Assembly (NCBI GenBank): GCA_900074885.1
Contig: FJUW01000071.1
Coordinates: 245,913-309,912 of the forward strand
Length of the DNA: 64,000 nt
DNA from: Rhynchosporium graminicola
Taxonomy: Eukaryota > Ascomycota > Leotiomycetes > Helotiales > Ploettnerulaceae
Direction: 5' to 3'
Part shown: positions 34,353-46,485 of the stretch, one piece after another
Numbering within the stretch: position 1 is the stretch's first letter
Layout of the letters: each line of letters opens with the position of its first letter
Notes under the pieces: generated by a model
Database searches by the model: none
What the model saw: only the letters and a program-made list of their open reading frames with translations
What the model was told of the DNA's origin: nothing
Program-made: the position numbers and the translations under genes

Positions 34353-35415
34353 AGTGAGTATTTGCTGTTGAGATTGAATCGACTGGTACGTAAACAAGTA
34401 GGACGTTGTAGTGGCAAGAAGGCAGACAGGAGGACTGGTCGAATTGAAATGTTATAGTAGCTTCATTGTAAAGAGGGGAGGACCCTGAAATCTGACGTGG
34501 CGCTAATAGTGGGGTTGGTCTCCACGGGGAGTTCTAATCTGTTCCTTCCTGGCTTGGAAGGCCACCAAATAACCTTCAAGCCATTCCACTTTGGAACCGT
34601 CTGCAATCCATTAATGGGTCAGAATACACGTGATTGCTGGTTGATGTATTTCATGGCCTTCGTACGGCCCTTCGAATTGGTACGAGATGAACGATCCATC
34701 ATAGCGTGACCTCCCATACCCCTTTTTGATTCTTCTCAACTAAGTATAGAAACTCTAAATATCTACCTAGATAGAGTCCAATTGAGCTCAACACCCCTGT
34801 CATCAATCGAAGAAGCTGACTGCTTAGTCAGCTAGGCCCAGTAAATGAAGTACGGGAACGTGACCCTCCACTTTTCGAACCTCAATGGAACCTTCGTCAA
34901 TGTTAATCAAATCCCGCGGGATATGTATGCTATCAACTACGAAGAAGCTCCCTATTGCACCATAGGGATGTTTGCTTATTGGGTAATAGCGATGGGCTTC
35001 TTTCTGTACTTTGATTATTTGTCGCTGACAACGCTTGTCCTATCACACCTTTCGAGAGAATTCAACTGAGAAAGAAGCTCTCCTCAGTCGATATTAGACG
35101 CCGTTGAGAACAAGCTATAAAGTGTGAAATAGGAATGTGTAGAACGAAAAAAGCAGCAATAAATAAACCCGAGGAGCACGCCCTTGCGTCGACGCGAGAA
35201 AAAGTATTCGATATTCACCATCCCGGCATCTGAGAGAGTTGTGGGCTCAGCGTTAGTTGCTTATTAACACGCGCTCGATCGGGATGATTTAACACTGCAA
35301 TAACTGTGCCTCTATGAGATATTTTCATGAGTATAAACTCCTCTTACGCTGAATCATGTCCTTCACTCTATCCTCAACTTCACTTCATCATCAGCTCAGT
35401 AAGGAATGACTCAAA
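34353..35415. other. Divergent intergenic region, peroxiredoxin / DUF1348 genes
   Basis: About 1.06 kb between head-to-head genes; it should carry both promoters. Plus-strand frames at 34497-34709 and 34845-35069 (70 and 74 codons) have no recognised content and no splice links to the neighbouring gene. Confidence 0.4.
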
Positions 35416-36067
35416 ATGTCCTCCTCCACAGCCAGTTCCTCTGCCTCAACGACCAGACCACCCCTCCCTCCCTTCACCGCGGCCACGGCCCATATCAAAG
35501 TCAAGGCCGCCCAAGATCTCTGGAATACCAAAGACCCATCTCTAGTCAAGAACGGGTATACGGCGGATTCTGTCTGGAGGAATCGCGATGTTTTCCTCCA
35601 GGGAACTGATGAGATTGTGAAGTTCTTGACGCAAAAATGGAGTGTGGAGAATGGGTATCTATTGAGGAAGGAACTTTTTGCTTTTACGGATGATAAGGTA
35701 AGTGAGAAGTTCGTGCTTATACTTTTCTTTGGGGAAAGCGGATGAGAGTCACGATGCTTAAGTGAGGGACGGCAAAATACAAAGCTGTCGGGCTTTGGCG
35801 TCGGAGTTTTTGTGATATCTCGGGCGCAATCTGGATTTTGCAGAATGCTGACTATGAGAGTAGATCGCAGTCCAGTTCTGGTACGAATGGCACGACAAAT
35901 CAAATCAATGGTGGCGTACGTATGGCTTGGAAGATTGGACTTTTAGTGCTGATGGACGAATGAAGAAACGCCAGATGAGTGGTAATGATGTCAAGATTGA
36001 TGAGGGAGAGAGATGGTTCAAGGACGGTGTTGATGTGAATTCGGTGAATATTTCGGAGAAACACTAG
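35416..36067 (+). CDS. DUF1348 (SnoaL/NTF2-like fold) protein, 161 aa
   Basis: Two exons: 35416-35697 and 35864-36067, joined through GTAAGT/TAG into 486 bp. The product matches the DUF1348 family of small alpha+beta barrel proteins. Marks are A-A-Q-D-L-W-N-T-K-D-P, then Y-T-A-D-S-V-W-R-N-R-D, then E-I-V-K-F-L-T-Q-K-W. After the splice come V-Q-F-W-Y-E-W-H-D and R-T-Y-G-L-E-D-W-T-F, and finally R-Q-M-S-G-N-D-V. No biochemical role is established for the family; it is often annotated as nuclear transport factor 2-like without evidence for nuclear transport. A Ser/Thr-rich N-terminus of ~20 residues precedes the domain. It should be cytosolic. Confidence 0.9.
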
Positions 36068-38220
36068 TAGAGTGGCCATCTTTTCTGTCGCTTTCTCTTG
36101 TGTCCTGTTTGGAGCGGAAAACGAGGTCGAGAGATATGAGCGAGCTTAAATGGCGGTGTGCTATTGTGCCATGCGCTGAATGCAGATTGCATATGGTGTG
36201 TAGATGGAAGCGTTGAGGAGCAACGATCCACAACTGCCTGTCAGAGGAAAATTCGCACTGGAAGAATGAATGCAGACAATCATCAAGGGTTATCTGCTGT
36301 CTCTCCTTCTACGACTGCTTGACCCTGAGATTTCCACGTGATATCTTTTGGATCGGTCATCTCAAGGGTTTTCGCCCCCTGTGGCCCAAGGCTGGATTCT
36401 TGGTGATTTGAAGAGCTCTAGCCTAGTTATTGAAACTTGGAACAATGCATGCGCATTCTTACGTGAATGGCTGACTCGATCGAGTCTTTAGCAATTACTT
36501 TGAACGGGTTTGCTGCTGCGAGCTGCTGGAAGTTGCTGCGAGCTGTGAGATTACCATCATTCCGAACTTTTATGAGAGTGCTCAGTCTTCCTCTTTCTGG
36601 TTTCCCGCTTGATTGTTCGGACTGGTGATTTACAGACATGTGGGTGTGAGTACTGAATAATCCTTGGTTGTGGCAGATCATCTCAGTTGCCGAAACACCC
36701 CACATTGAGTGTTCCTTACCTGACTTCCAACTCGACAAATGAAGTGTTCATGTATCGCGGAAAGAGCGATGTCGTGGACCAGAGCCTGGTTAGTTCCTGC
36801 TGCAGGAAGCCGTGGCGGTTGTCTCCGTTGCAGCGATGCTTGGCTTGACGAAATATGCTTCCATCTCATGAACTTAGGGTGGTCGAGTCGGTCGATTGGG
36901 AATGGTGATTTTGTTTGTCGGCACATGGCTGGGAATACATAAATTGCTTGGTTGAAACGGGACTTTCTGCATCGTTGGGGTTCCTAATGCGCAGGTGCTC
37001 GGGACAGGTACCGTCCCGTGGACTTAGCAAATACGGCTGGCGCCTCGCTGGCTCAAGTTGCACACGTAAGGCAAAGGCCCGACTGCATAAGCCGGGATAT
37101 GAATGTCGTGGAGAAGGATATGGGTCTGCGAAGACGAGCCTCTGGAGCTTGTCCTTGGTCCACCGACTCACAGAATTCATCGAAAGCTCCGTGACGTGAG
37201 GCAGTACAGCCAGATACAACCTCATGTCGTGAGTTCAAAGCATAGATTCCTGGCCTCTTGATGGTTTCATATGAAGTTTTAGGCCACGGTGTACGAACTA
37301 TCTCTTGTGTAGTACACCTTCCGCATGGCACAAACTATGGGTCCATCGAAGTCGGTTACCGGAGGTGACCACATTGACACACGTTGATGTAAAGGGTCTT
37401 GGTAGTATTTACCGTATGATAGAAACGGTTCGATGCAGAATACATGAAACATGGTCGCGACTTGGTTAGGAGGAACCAGTCCAAGTTATCATAGTTGTTG
37501 TCAGTACAGATTCCTTGTTTGATCCACTATATGCTTGCTTAATATATCTAATCGACAGAAAGATTCACTTACTGTGTAGTCGCCGATCCGGCAATCTCGA
37601 CAAGAAGAGATTCCCCGGAGATCTTGTTCCTAGCGTCTATCTCGCGCGTAAGATGTTACTTCAAAGATCATCCATGGTACATCCCGTTTTGGCGATGCCG
37701 TAGATCTACTGAGCATCTGGAAAGCGGGACAAGATCTTTCTGCAGAGGTACCAGTGCTTATTCCTTGACGAGTGGTTGACATTCAGGGCGTGCTTGTTAT
37801 ACCAAATACCTCTGAATGAGGACATGTTGTGGCTATCCGATTTAGTGTTTCGAAGAGGTGCAAAAGCACGACACAGGCGAATAACCGATTATATTAGTAA
37901 ATCGTGGACCCAAGCATCGTGGCGTTGCCTGATACATTCCACTTTTAGGCATTCAAATTTTTGTTTCCTTCGAGGATTTAACATTCGTTGATGTGGATCT
38001 GTTTTCCACCTCGAGCAAGCGAAGGTGAACTGGAAGATGAAGTCTTCTCGAGTAAGCCAACCGCGCTAGCATAATCTCGTCTCGTCTCGGTCAGCCTCTC
38101 TTCCTAGATTTCTTTCAACAACCTCAATATCGAAGTCACAACATCTCCATCTCCCAAAGTTTTTCATTGAGCTTCAAGAGCAGCTATTTATCTTCTGGTG
38201 ATAGCGACCATCCGGTCAAT
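36068..38220. other. Long intergenic stretch, no gene recognised
   Basis: About 2.15 kb. Frames up to 119 codons on both strands overlap each other without family resemblance. A short imperfect repeat of GCTGCTGCGAGCTG units lies near 36509-36546. Plus-strand 37776-37991 has a protein-like mix of hydrophobic and basic residues but is isolated; it could be a relic. The last ~150 bp, pyrimidine-rich, should be the leader of the RGS gene. Confidence 0.4.
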
Positions 38221-40054
38221 ATGGAGCTGCAGGAGAGATCCCAAGCTTCCAAACGTCATACTCGCCAAATCTCAGCACTGGATACCAATCTCGAACCATA
38301 TGACAAGATCTCGATGTTGAACACCCTCAAAAACGTGTTTATGCTCCGAGAGCCTGGTTACATCCCTTCTCCTGCCGCTTTGAAGGACTTCCAAGACGAG
38401 ATGAAGCGTAGATTGAAGCTGAAGTCAGGTGAAGGTGATGGTACTGGCCGCACAGAAAATCGCTACAGAATGATATCGATCCATCCAAGTTGTATCCCTG
38501 AGGATATCTCTTTCGATAGAATGATGGCTGGCGCGACGTTCCCAGTAAGTATTTTCTTATACCAACGCCCTTTCCAATTCTTCCCTTTAGAATGTCTAAA
38601 TGTGCTTCCAGGACATCGCTAACTTCATTAGCCCATCAACATGGCAGGTTTCAAGGCGTTCCTCACCAATATCGACTACAATGTTGAGAACATGGATTTC
38701 TTGCTCTACGTCCAACACTATGCCAAGCTCTTCCAAGCCGTTGCAGAGGAAGAGAGAAGTGCCTTGAGCCCTGAATGGACCAGGCGGGACGAGGAGCTTG
38801 CAAAAAGAGCTATCATCAACATCAATTCCACCGATAAAGAGTCTCACGTGGCTACTGTCAGCGTCCCACAGGCACAGCTCAGCCTGCCCACTCCTCCCAG
38901 CTGCTCTGATGGTGAGACTTCCATGCCGGAAACGGAGTCCAAAGAGCAGCACTCCACTCCTCCTGCGACCTCAAAGGAAGACAAACACCTTTCCATCGGT
39001 AAAAGCTTTAGAAGCTTCTCTCCTCCTGCGACCGCCGAGGAAACCAAACACCTGTCCATTGGTAAAAGCTTTAGAAGCTTCTCCGATGCGGATATCGATG
39101 CTATTGCACCATTTGCAAAGGTTGAGAGTAATATTATGCCAGTGATTGATGACACTGATCCAGATGCTGAGCAGATTGGAGCTGAACTACCGGGTAAGTC
39201 GTCCTGCTTCCGGCTCATAAGTCCCGAATAGTGTCACAAAACCATCTCATAACATTCGAATACCTCCCACCTTCCAGTCCACATCTCCCTAATTCATTAT
39301 GCCACATACTTATCTGATCGCACTAATAACACCTACAGTCTCTGTCATGAATCTCTGGAAGGAAAGCGAACGTATCGCAAAAGCCTTCATCCTCACCGAC
39401 GGACCCAAGCAACTCAATCTCTCCAGCCGGGAACGCGAGCTCGTCTTATATGCCATTGCAAACAACAACCACCCCTCTTCGTTCGCAGTTGCTCTACGGG
39501 CTGCAGATAACGTCCTTCGGAACGACAGCTACCCGAAATTTCTCCAACTCGCGACCCCAAATATGAACCGGATCCGCCAGAAGTTTGCATACTGTATGGG
39601 CTATGTCTGCATCACTCTCGGTCTTGTCTACGCAGCCTCAATGTGCCTTACAAGCGCCCGTCGAGAGTGGCGTCTCTTTGCAGTCCCGCTCATAGTCATC
39701 GGTGTTGCAACCCTGTCCGCAGCCCGTCACGGCATGTGCCTCGTCCTCCACAGTTTCGGTCACTACCAAGTCAAGCCGTGGGAAGTCTACGATCCCGAAC
39801 AAGCCGAGCGCGCACATGCGAACCCCGAGGTCTTCCTTGGCGGCAAATACAATAGTGAGAGCAAAGACTGGGTTCAGCGCTACAATCGTCGATACGCCAT
39901 GCGCAAGATCTTTGATAAGGAAGCTCCTGTGGAGGACCCCCGCATCAGAGATGCTCAGAATATCATTTTCGGGCAGGGCTTGTTTATAGGCTTCATGGCG
40001 AGTCTGATTGCCATGGGTATATTCGTGTCACTACCTCCTACAAACTTCATCTAG
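38221..40054 (+). CDS. RGS-domain membrane protein, 533 aa
   Basis: Three exons: 38221-38544, 38632-39193 and 39339-40054, with GTAAGT donors and TAG/CAG acceptors; the joined frame is 1602 bp. The N-terminal third carries an RGS-type helical domain. Its core is M-A-G-F-K-A-F-L-T-N-I-D, then N-V-E-N-M-D-F-L-L-Y-V-Q-H-Y (residues ~110-140), as in regulators that speed GTP hydrolysis by G-alpha. A polar linker follows, containing a perfect 21-residue-periodic duplication. The C-terminal part has three hydrophobic helices (near residues 385-405, 412-435 and 505-530). RGS plus C-terminal helices resembles fungal Rax1-like and related proteins. The frame is open a little upstream of 38221 but lacks an ATG. 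G-protein regulation is inferred from the domain. Confidence 0.8.
38957..39082 (+). repeat. 63-bp in-frame tandem duplication inside the RGS gene
   Basis: Two adjacent 63-bp units (38957-39019 and 39020-39082) encode nearly the same 21 residues, each ending K-H-L-S-I-G-K-S-F-R-S-F-S. Because the length is a multiple of three, the frame is kept. The units differ at about ten bases. Confidence 0.85.
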
Positions 40055-41119
40055 CCTGGTAGACTCCTTGCTCGGCATGGCTTGGAATCTCATGACCGAT
40101 TGCTGGAATTCTGAATGTGCTTTCTGTTTCTTGCAAAAAATTTGTCCCGCTGCGGCAACTCATTGGAATTTGAAGTCCTCGGCTTTACTGGTGGAGGATG
40201 TATGATGCGGATTCTAATGGCGCTGGATGTCTGCATGCTTACACCTGTGCTTAGCCTGGCTGTCCTAGGAAAAGTGGCTTCTTGTTTTCACCTTCAATCT
40301 TCCTTTCTGGAGGCAGGTTTACTTCTTGTTTCAGACAATCAATGGTGTATATGACTGAGCTTGCCGACGTAATTAGATATGAATGGAACAAACTTCAGGA
40401 TCGCTTCAGAATCGAAAATTACAAAAATGTTGTGATAACTTACATTTTGAAAGGCAATTGAAAGCGACGAGAGTGTCAGAGGACGTTGGTAGAGGTATTT
40501 GAAGTCATGAAAGTTTTGAAAGACCTTTCCAAGAAATTAACAGAAAGTCGTGAAAATACTAGAGAACTTTAGATATCTGAAATCCCGAAACAACCAGGAG
40601 ACTTTACTAATATGGTGTACGACATTTTCGGACGAGTCTAATCTGAGGGAGTCTCGCAAGTCACGAAAGTTTTTGACCTTGGAGAGAAAATATCTTACGG
40701 TCAGGAAAGTGCATCTTATTTTATAACAACAGGCCAAAGTCACAGCAATATTACATGTAATTTGCATGGTAGACATTGGCAACACAGTGACATCTACCTG
40801 CTGGTTCAATTTCAATACCGGTCGTGAATTGAGACAGCCCGATTTCATATCATCCGAATCCGTCCCAGAGACTGCCTGCGTAATATAATGCCACACCTAC
40901 ACGTAACTCACCTGAGCAAGTGATGTTCTCTAGAGCTCTGGATCACAAAGACAGCTCAGTACGTTGTAGGCAGCTTCAACCAGAATACGACTCCCATCCT
41001 CGTTCTACCACCATCGAGCAAATCATCTACATCTATGAAGAACGGAGCGAAAGTCATCTCACAATGCCATGAACCCATTTCATTTTCAATTCCTACCAGA
41101 GCTTCTGATACACAGCTAA
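40055..41119. other. Intergenic, 3' of RGS gene
   Basis: About 1.07 kb without a supported gene. Segments near 40380-40640 are AT-rich with several short GAAAGT/GAAAAT-like words. A 119-codon minus-strand frame (40537-40896) has no recognisable content. Confidence 0.4.
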
Positions 41120-41733
41120 AGCTTGACTTGGCTTACTGCGTTAGTGGATATTTGGAATCATCCGCTCGACGATGTCGAATCTCTATTAGTATTGAAGGTC
41201 CGAATCGAAGTCGATCAATTACTCGGTCATGTTGGCGCCGTGACAGACGCGCCATGTACCCTATTCGCTGACGAGCTCATCGCCGCTTTCCGGAGGTGTA
41301 GATTGTGCTTGTGGAGCGCGACATCGAGGATTGGTATTCGAGCTGGGATAAACTGGTCACATGGGCTTTCACTCCAATGGTGAAAGTAGTTGCTGTCACC
41401 GATCCAGGCTTCACAGGCAGGATTCGCAGACTAGCAATGACGTGGATGAGGACGTATGTTGGTGCTGGGACGTTAGACGAGGCGAGATTCAAAGGGAAGG
41501 AAATGCATAGGCTTTATTATGCGGAGATGAGGAGGTTGGTGCTAGAGCATAAGTTGGGGAGTAGTTGGGAACCCTATTGTGAGTTTCTCAGGAAGGAGGC
41601 GCCGGTCGAGGAGTTTCCCCACGTGAATAAGAGTGTGAGTCTAGGTGCTTTGTTTGAAGATGTGAAAAAGAAGGCGATCAGGAATCCGGAGAGGAGTTCG
41701 GCTCTTGTTGGGGCAGAGGTCGCTGCGGTGTGA
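41120..41733 (+). pseudogene. Sulfotransferase-like (fungal P-loop family) pseudogene
   Basis: Two pieces of one protein lie in different frames. About 41123-41290 reads into V-T-D-A-P-C-T-L-F-A-D-E-L-I-A-A-F; 41302-41733 continues with I-V-L-V-E-R-D-I-E-D-W-Y-S-S-W and ends normally after F-L-R-K-E-A-P-V-E-E-F-P-H-V-N. These are landmarks of the fungal sulfotransferase-like family, and they would be contiguous. Between them a base is missing near 41290 and an in-frame TAG stands at 41299-41301, where the family has a charged residue. An intron cannot explain this because the gap is only ~10 bp. The N-terminal P-loop exon was not found upstream. I infer an inactivated gene that was probably lost recently, as the rest is well kept. 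Confidence 0.7.
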
Positions 41734-41818
41734 GTCAGTGTGTGATGGGGTAATGAAGGTGAGCTTTGTTTAACATTATGAGAGTTTTGTCAAGATCTGG
41801 ATATGATGTATACTGTAA

Positions 41819-43170
41819 TCAAACAAGAGCCTGCGATCTGTTTCTCATTTCGATCCCGTCCTCACTCCTCGCGTAACTCATCATCTCCCTAATATCCATC
41901 GCTGTCTCGCTCTTCCTTCCCTTCTCAGCCCTGCGCCTCAAGTTCTCCCTCCACTTCCTATTCCGCTGCCTATTCATCGGCACAAACCACAACAGCCTCG
42001 CCGCAAGTCTGAGCATTGGTTTTGGTCCGTTCTCTAACCAGTCAAAGGCTCCATCCTGTAATCTGTTCTTGGCTTCCCATTCTTCTTCGGTCATGATGAT
42101 GGGTTCGGGATAGATCATCTCGTATTTACCGAATATGGTTGAGGCGCGTCCAGACGCAGGTCGGTATCTGAATGCGACAATGCCAGTTATCAGACGTGCG
42201 AGGAAGGTCAGTGTTCCGAAGAGGGCACCGGCTGAAGCGGCGGCGTGGTAGTTGCTTATCGGTCTTCCTATTTGTGGTTTTAGGACGAGTAAAATCTCAC
42301 CTGGATATTGGAGTAGCGCGTACCTTGATTCGAACACATTCGAGCGAACACATATGCACCCAATGCATCTGTCCCGATGAGACAGATAGATAATATAGGC
42401 CGTACGTAAGGTTCAAGATCTTCAGATCCGTCATCTGGCATTGTTAGAAATGATTTATATTTTAATACAACGAGTAAAAAATTTCGTTTACTTACCTTTC
42501 CGTTCAGGCTGGGGTATAAGCGTACGCACCGACTCAAAGATCAGTGGAATAGACGCTACCAGAGCAGCAATCAAGTATTCCTTCGGCGCTACAAACCCCT
42601 CAACATCAGCTTCATTCTTCATCTCAAACTCCCTTTCCCCTCTAAACAAAAGAAATCCTCGGAAATCAAATGCGTACTGTCATGCAAAACCTGATTGCAA
42701 ACCTGCGCCACAACTACTAAACAAATGCCAAACGATGAAAACAGCAACAACATCAACATCCTCAGCACGAGATTAACTTTTGTCATGAGGACAACATCTC
42801 TGAACGTCGTGATTGCGGATTTAATCGCTCCAGTTTGAGCGCCTATTTGCAGGATTTTGGGGGTGGGAGACACGTGGTTGAGTTTGGCACCGAGATGGGC
42901 CGCTGCCGCGCCGGCGGAGACATTGAATGCTAGGTCTATAAGGGCGAGGAGGGAGAATGCGAAGACTAATTCGATGGTGAGTATTTGGCTGCTTTTGTAT
43001 CCTTGTATACGATGTAATTGAGAGAAGTGAAGCTTACAGTATCGCCATGGCGCGGTGTTTACTGGTGCTGGTCCAAGTTGGAGGACATGTTGTTGTTTAG
43101 GCGGGTGAGGAGTGTCTTCTGCATTGTGTGTGGGCGATGTGGGAATAGTGGCTTGCTGATTGTCGGCCAT
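41819..43170 (-). CDS. Multi-pass membrane protein of unknown function
   Basis: Five exons inferred: 43038-43170, about 42703-42965, about 42628-42496, 42324-42434 and 41819-42267. Four boundaries are clear (GTAAGC/TAG, GTAAGT/CAG, GTACGC/TAG and the frame of the last exon). The second intron is not: phase allows GTTTGC at 42702 with a non-canonical GAG acceptor near 42629, or other pairings, so 10-20 residues there are uncertain. About 400 aa result. At least five hydrophobic helices are visible (F-A-F-S-L-L-A-L-I-D, L-V-L-R-M-L-M-L-L-L, Y-L-I-A-A-L-V-A-S-I, I-L-S-I-C-L-I-G, G-A-L-F-G-T-L-T-F-L), then a long basic C-terminal tail. I do not recognise the family. It is head-to-head with another membrane-protein gene. 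Confidence 0.65.
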
Positions 43171-43753
43171 CACTATGAAGAATCCCAGAATGTATATTAC
43201 GAAAGATTAAACGGAAACACAATGACGTCGAGATTCAGAAAGATAATTGGAAGGAAGCGAGGACACGGGACAGGAAATGCAACTTTCGCACTCGCACCAA
43301 ATAAATCAATATATGTGCACCTCCAGCTTTCACATAAAATTACCATAGAGCGCTACGCTGCCTATTAAGGCGTTCTAACCGGCCAAATCAGCCAAACTGT
43401 TTTCACATCGTATCAGAAATCAGCCCCGAAGTTCAGCTTCTTCAGCTCCTGCTCCACAAAGGGGCTCGTTTAAGCGTAACGATTGGTCGTGAATGCTCCA
43501 TGGGGACGACTAAGCCCCATGTTAGCTTGGCGATATCTGAATCGGGTGCTTTTATACAGTACAGCCTTGTGGATCGATAGGACGGGCATTGGGGGCGACT
43601 TATTGGATACTTAATCGGTGAGGTATTTGGGGCTGGGGAGGAAAGTGTGACTGACATGATGGAGAAAACTGTGCTCGAGCGGAAGCGTTAGAATCACAAC
43701 TTTTGAATTCATCCCATAATTATTCAGTAAAGTGCATAAAGCAAAATAACAAA
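43171..43753. promoter_or_regulatory. Divergent promoter between two membrane-protein genes
   Basis: About 580 bp shared by two head-to-head genes; both transcripts must start here. No specific binding site is claimed. Confidence 0.4.
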
Positions 43754-44956
43754 ATGAACACCACCTGTGAGATAGAAGCTAATTCCGACGTGACCGGAAC
43801 CGGTGTATGTCGCCCCCTGGCTATCTCAACAGAAAAACATCATCGACTTCAGCTAACAAACTCCTCAGATCCGTGCATCGATCTACACACTCTGTCTCGC
43901 GTCCGGTATTCTCAAAACAATCATCAAGCACTACACCAGCCCAAGCTCCTACTCAGATTTCACGCGCTCTCTAGACTCTGCGCTTCAGCTTCAAGGACTC
44001 GCATTGTTGTTTACTGCCATCTATCAGACCTTCCGGCAACAATTGACGCTGTTTCATGCTATTTGCGTACTGCATATTTTGAGTCTGTTGGGATTTGGGT
44101 TGACGAGTAAAGGAGAGTATGGCACGAAGGGACGGATCCGAAGAATTGTGCTGCTGGTTTCGCAGTATCTCATCGCAGGCGCATTTCTGGCTTTTGCGGC
44201 ATATAGTATGTTTAAAACTTTCCCCCATATTCCTTACTCACCCGGACTGTGTTCATGTGAAGAGTACCCAAAGATCAATGCCTTGTGAGCAAAGATCTAG
44301 CACCACTCAACCAGTATTTTGAAAAATTCAGCCCTAACTTTCCCTCAGTCTGGATCACAGCCCCAACATTCGGTTCCCAACCTCTCTGCAACGCATCCAC
44401 GATATACGTCGTCTTCGGCGTCAGTATCAACGCCACAGAAGCAGTATTCCGCTATGTATTTCTCGGCCTCATGTCTGCTACGATCATCGGAGCCGCCATA
44501 GCCATGACATGCTTCGGCACCATCGCAGCTTGTCTCTGCGGTGTGCATCGCAGAGATCGCACGATCAGCAGTCAAGATATTGCGAGTGCTGGAAACGTTC
44601 TTGCGAGAGTGCAGTTCTTGCAAGGGAATGGCAAGAGCGCGAACTTGCAGGCTGAGGTTATTGCGGTGGGGATTCGGACGGGAGTCAATCTTTATGCGAT
44701 CGTAACGCTGGAACAGACTATCGGACGTAATCATGTGGGGAAAGAGGAGAGAGATTGGAGCTTCGGGCAGGTATTGGCTATTTTTATGTTAGTGGGAGTT
44801 GCGGTTGAAGTCGTCAGTATCTTTTTGGCGAGGATGGATGAGAAGCGTAAATTGGCCAAGGGAGGGGATGCTGAAATGGCGGGCCAATTGAAGACGAATA
44901 ATCAGGCGGGAATTGACGAGACAGAGATGCTGCATCCTATGGCCGGGGGAAGATAG
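43754..44956 (+). CDS. Fungal multi-pass membrane protein of unknown function, 359 aa
   Basis: Three exons: 43754-43804, 43869-44205 and 44265-44956. Donors are GTATGT in both introns, acceptors CAG and GAG; the joined frame is 1080 bp. The N-terminus, S-D-V-T-G-T-G followed after the splice by I-R-A-S-I-Y, matches the pattern (DxxGxGxRxxxY) that opens a large group of fungal integral membrane proteins of unknown role. Five or six hydrophobic helices follow (L-A-L-L-F-T-A-I-Y-Q, H-I-L-S-L-L-G-F-G-L, L-V-S-Q-Y-L-I-A-G-A-F-L, Y-V-F-L-G-L-M-S-A-T-I-I-G, V-L-A-I-F-M-L-V-G-V-A-V-E). The C-terminus is short and polar. The third exon start is the least certain point, because the only phase-compatible acceptor found is GAAGAG. 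Confidence 0.72.
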
Positions 44957-45172
44957 GATGAAGGTCGTCTGGTAAAAAGAAAGCTTGATCTCATTATGGG
45001 AGGGATTCCTGTGTCCACGCAAGGATCTGTCAAGTTTGAAACTTGCGTTTGTTTACATCCACCTCGCGTCGCAGCCTCTCTCTTAGCTTCGGAACTCCTT
45101 CTCACCCCACCCATAACCTCCCCAAAATATTACCACTCCACCTCCCCATCACACCCCACCTCACCCCCCAAA

Positions 45173-46083
45173 ATGTCGCCCAAAACCATCCCCGAAACCG
45201 CACCAAAGAACTCCACACCCCTCTCGGAAGCTTGCAAAGCAATCAATAAACAGAAGACAAACGCAGCGACGAAAACAACCACTCCTGCTTCTCATGCACC
45301 TCTTTCTCCTCTCAGTCAAACTTCTGCACCTCTAAACCCACCACCACCGCCCCAAAAGTCGCGGACTAGACATCGAAAACCAAAACGCCTCCTTCGCTCT
45401 CGCTCGCCATCTCCACCATCACCATCAACTATCTCCACATATCGACATGGCGAGTCAGCTGGTCGAGAATTAGAATCCGGAGCTAGGTTTAGCTATACAG
45501 AGAAAGAGGGGCAGAGGTTTAACGCTTGGGATAACCGTGAGTTGCAAATTACCCTGTGCTGAGATTAATGAGTTGATAAGAAATAATGACTGTAGGACCG
45601 AGAGAGCGTGATCTGTTGCTTGGAGGGGAGAGCGCGGTGGGGTTAGAGCGTACTGGTAATGGTGATTGGGAGAAAGGGAGGGACGGTAGGGAAAAGGTGT
45701 CTGTTGTGGATTCGTATGCGAATATCGTTATGGCTATGGATAGGAACGTCATTTCTGAAGGAGAGGGAAAGGAGAGTGGAAGGAGGGACAAGGGATGGGG
45801 AGAGGGAGAGGTAGGAGGTGGTAGGGAGGAAGAAAGAGCGGTGGATGGTAAAGAAGATGAAGGTGAAGGCAATTTGGTAGTGGATGGAAAGGATGATGGA
45901 GAGGACGATATTGAACTGAAGAGGAAGAGGAGAAGGACTAGGACTCGGGCTGAGCGGCGTGAGGTTTTGAGATTGAGATGGGCCAGAGAGTTCAAGGAGG
46001 TGAAGGAAGAGACAGAGGGACGCGAGGATGGTACTGATGAAGTGAAGGGCAATGATGATGGTAACGTTGAGACGGGATTGTAA
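45173..46083 (+). CDS. Low-complexity charged protein, 283 aa (hypothetical)
   Basis: Two exons: 45173-45536 and 45596-46083, GTGAGT/TAG intron, joined frame 852 bp. The first half is rich in Pro, Ser, Thr, Lys and Arg, with a basic R-H-R-K-P-K-R-L-L-R-S-R-S patch near residues 65-78 that could be a nuclear localisation signal. The segment F-S-Y-T-E-K-E-G-Q-R-F-N-A-W-D-N near the splice, followed by R-P-R-E-R-D-L-L-L-G-G-E, is the most ordered and best conserved-looking part. The second half is Glu/Gly/Asp rich, then a basic K-R-K-R-R-R-T-R-T-R-A-E-R-R-E block. I recognise no family. The opposite strand is also open by composition, so coding is judged from the splice and frame fit. Confidence 0.6.
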
Positions 46084-46485
46084 AGTCATTGTATCGTTTC
46101 GATCATGATGATAGGGTGGAACAATCACAGAAATTGAACCATATTGTGAAAAGGTATTGGCAGATTAAGGTTCGATTCACTACTATCGCTCTATGGAATA
46201 TCTCTGTTCTTCCTCTCTCTTGCCCTCTCTATCTAAATATTCCAGGCAAAAAACTCCCATCTATAACGCGAACGCCATTCTAATACCCCGAAGAAAAAAA
46301 GAGAACACAAAAATGAGAGTGACGACATCTTCTATGGCCATCCAAATGCCCAACGTTATCGGTCTCAAGGAATCTACTATCTCGTTTGCACATGATTACA
46401 TCCGCTCTCCACCCATGAGAGGAAATCGACGACTGAAGGTACGAAAAAGCACTTTTTGTTTCATAAAGATGTGTGGGAATGGCGT
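46084..46485. other. Convergent intergenic region
   Basis: About 400 bp between the low-complexity gene and the eEF3 gene; it should contain both transcript ends. No other feature. Confidence 0.4.

Noticed and set aside
45549..46128. Two long minus-strand frames of 160-170 codons
   Set aside because: They are Ser/Leu/Pro shadows of the Glu/Gly-rich second exon of the 45173-46083 gene.
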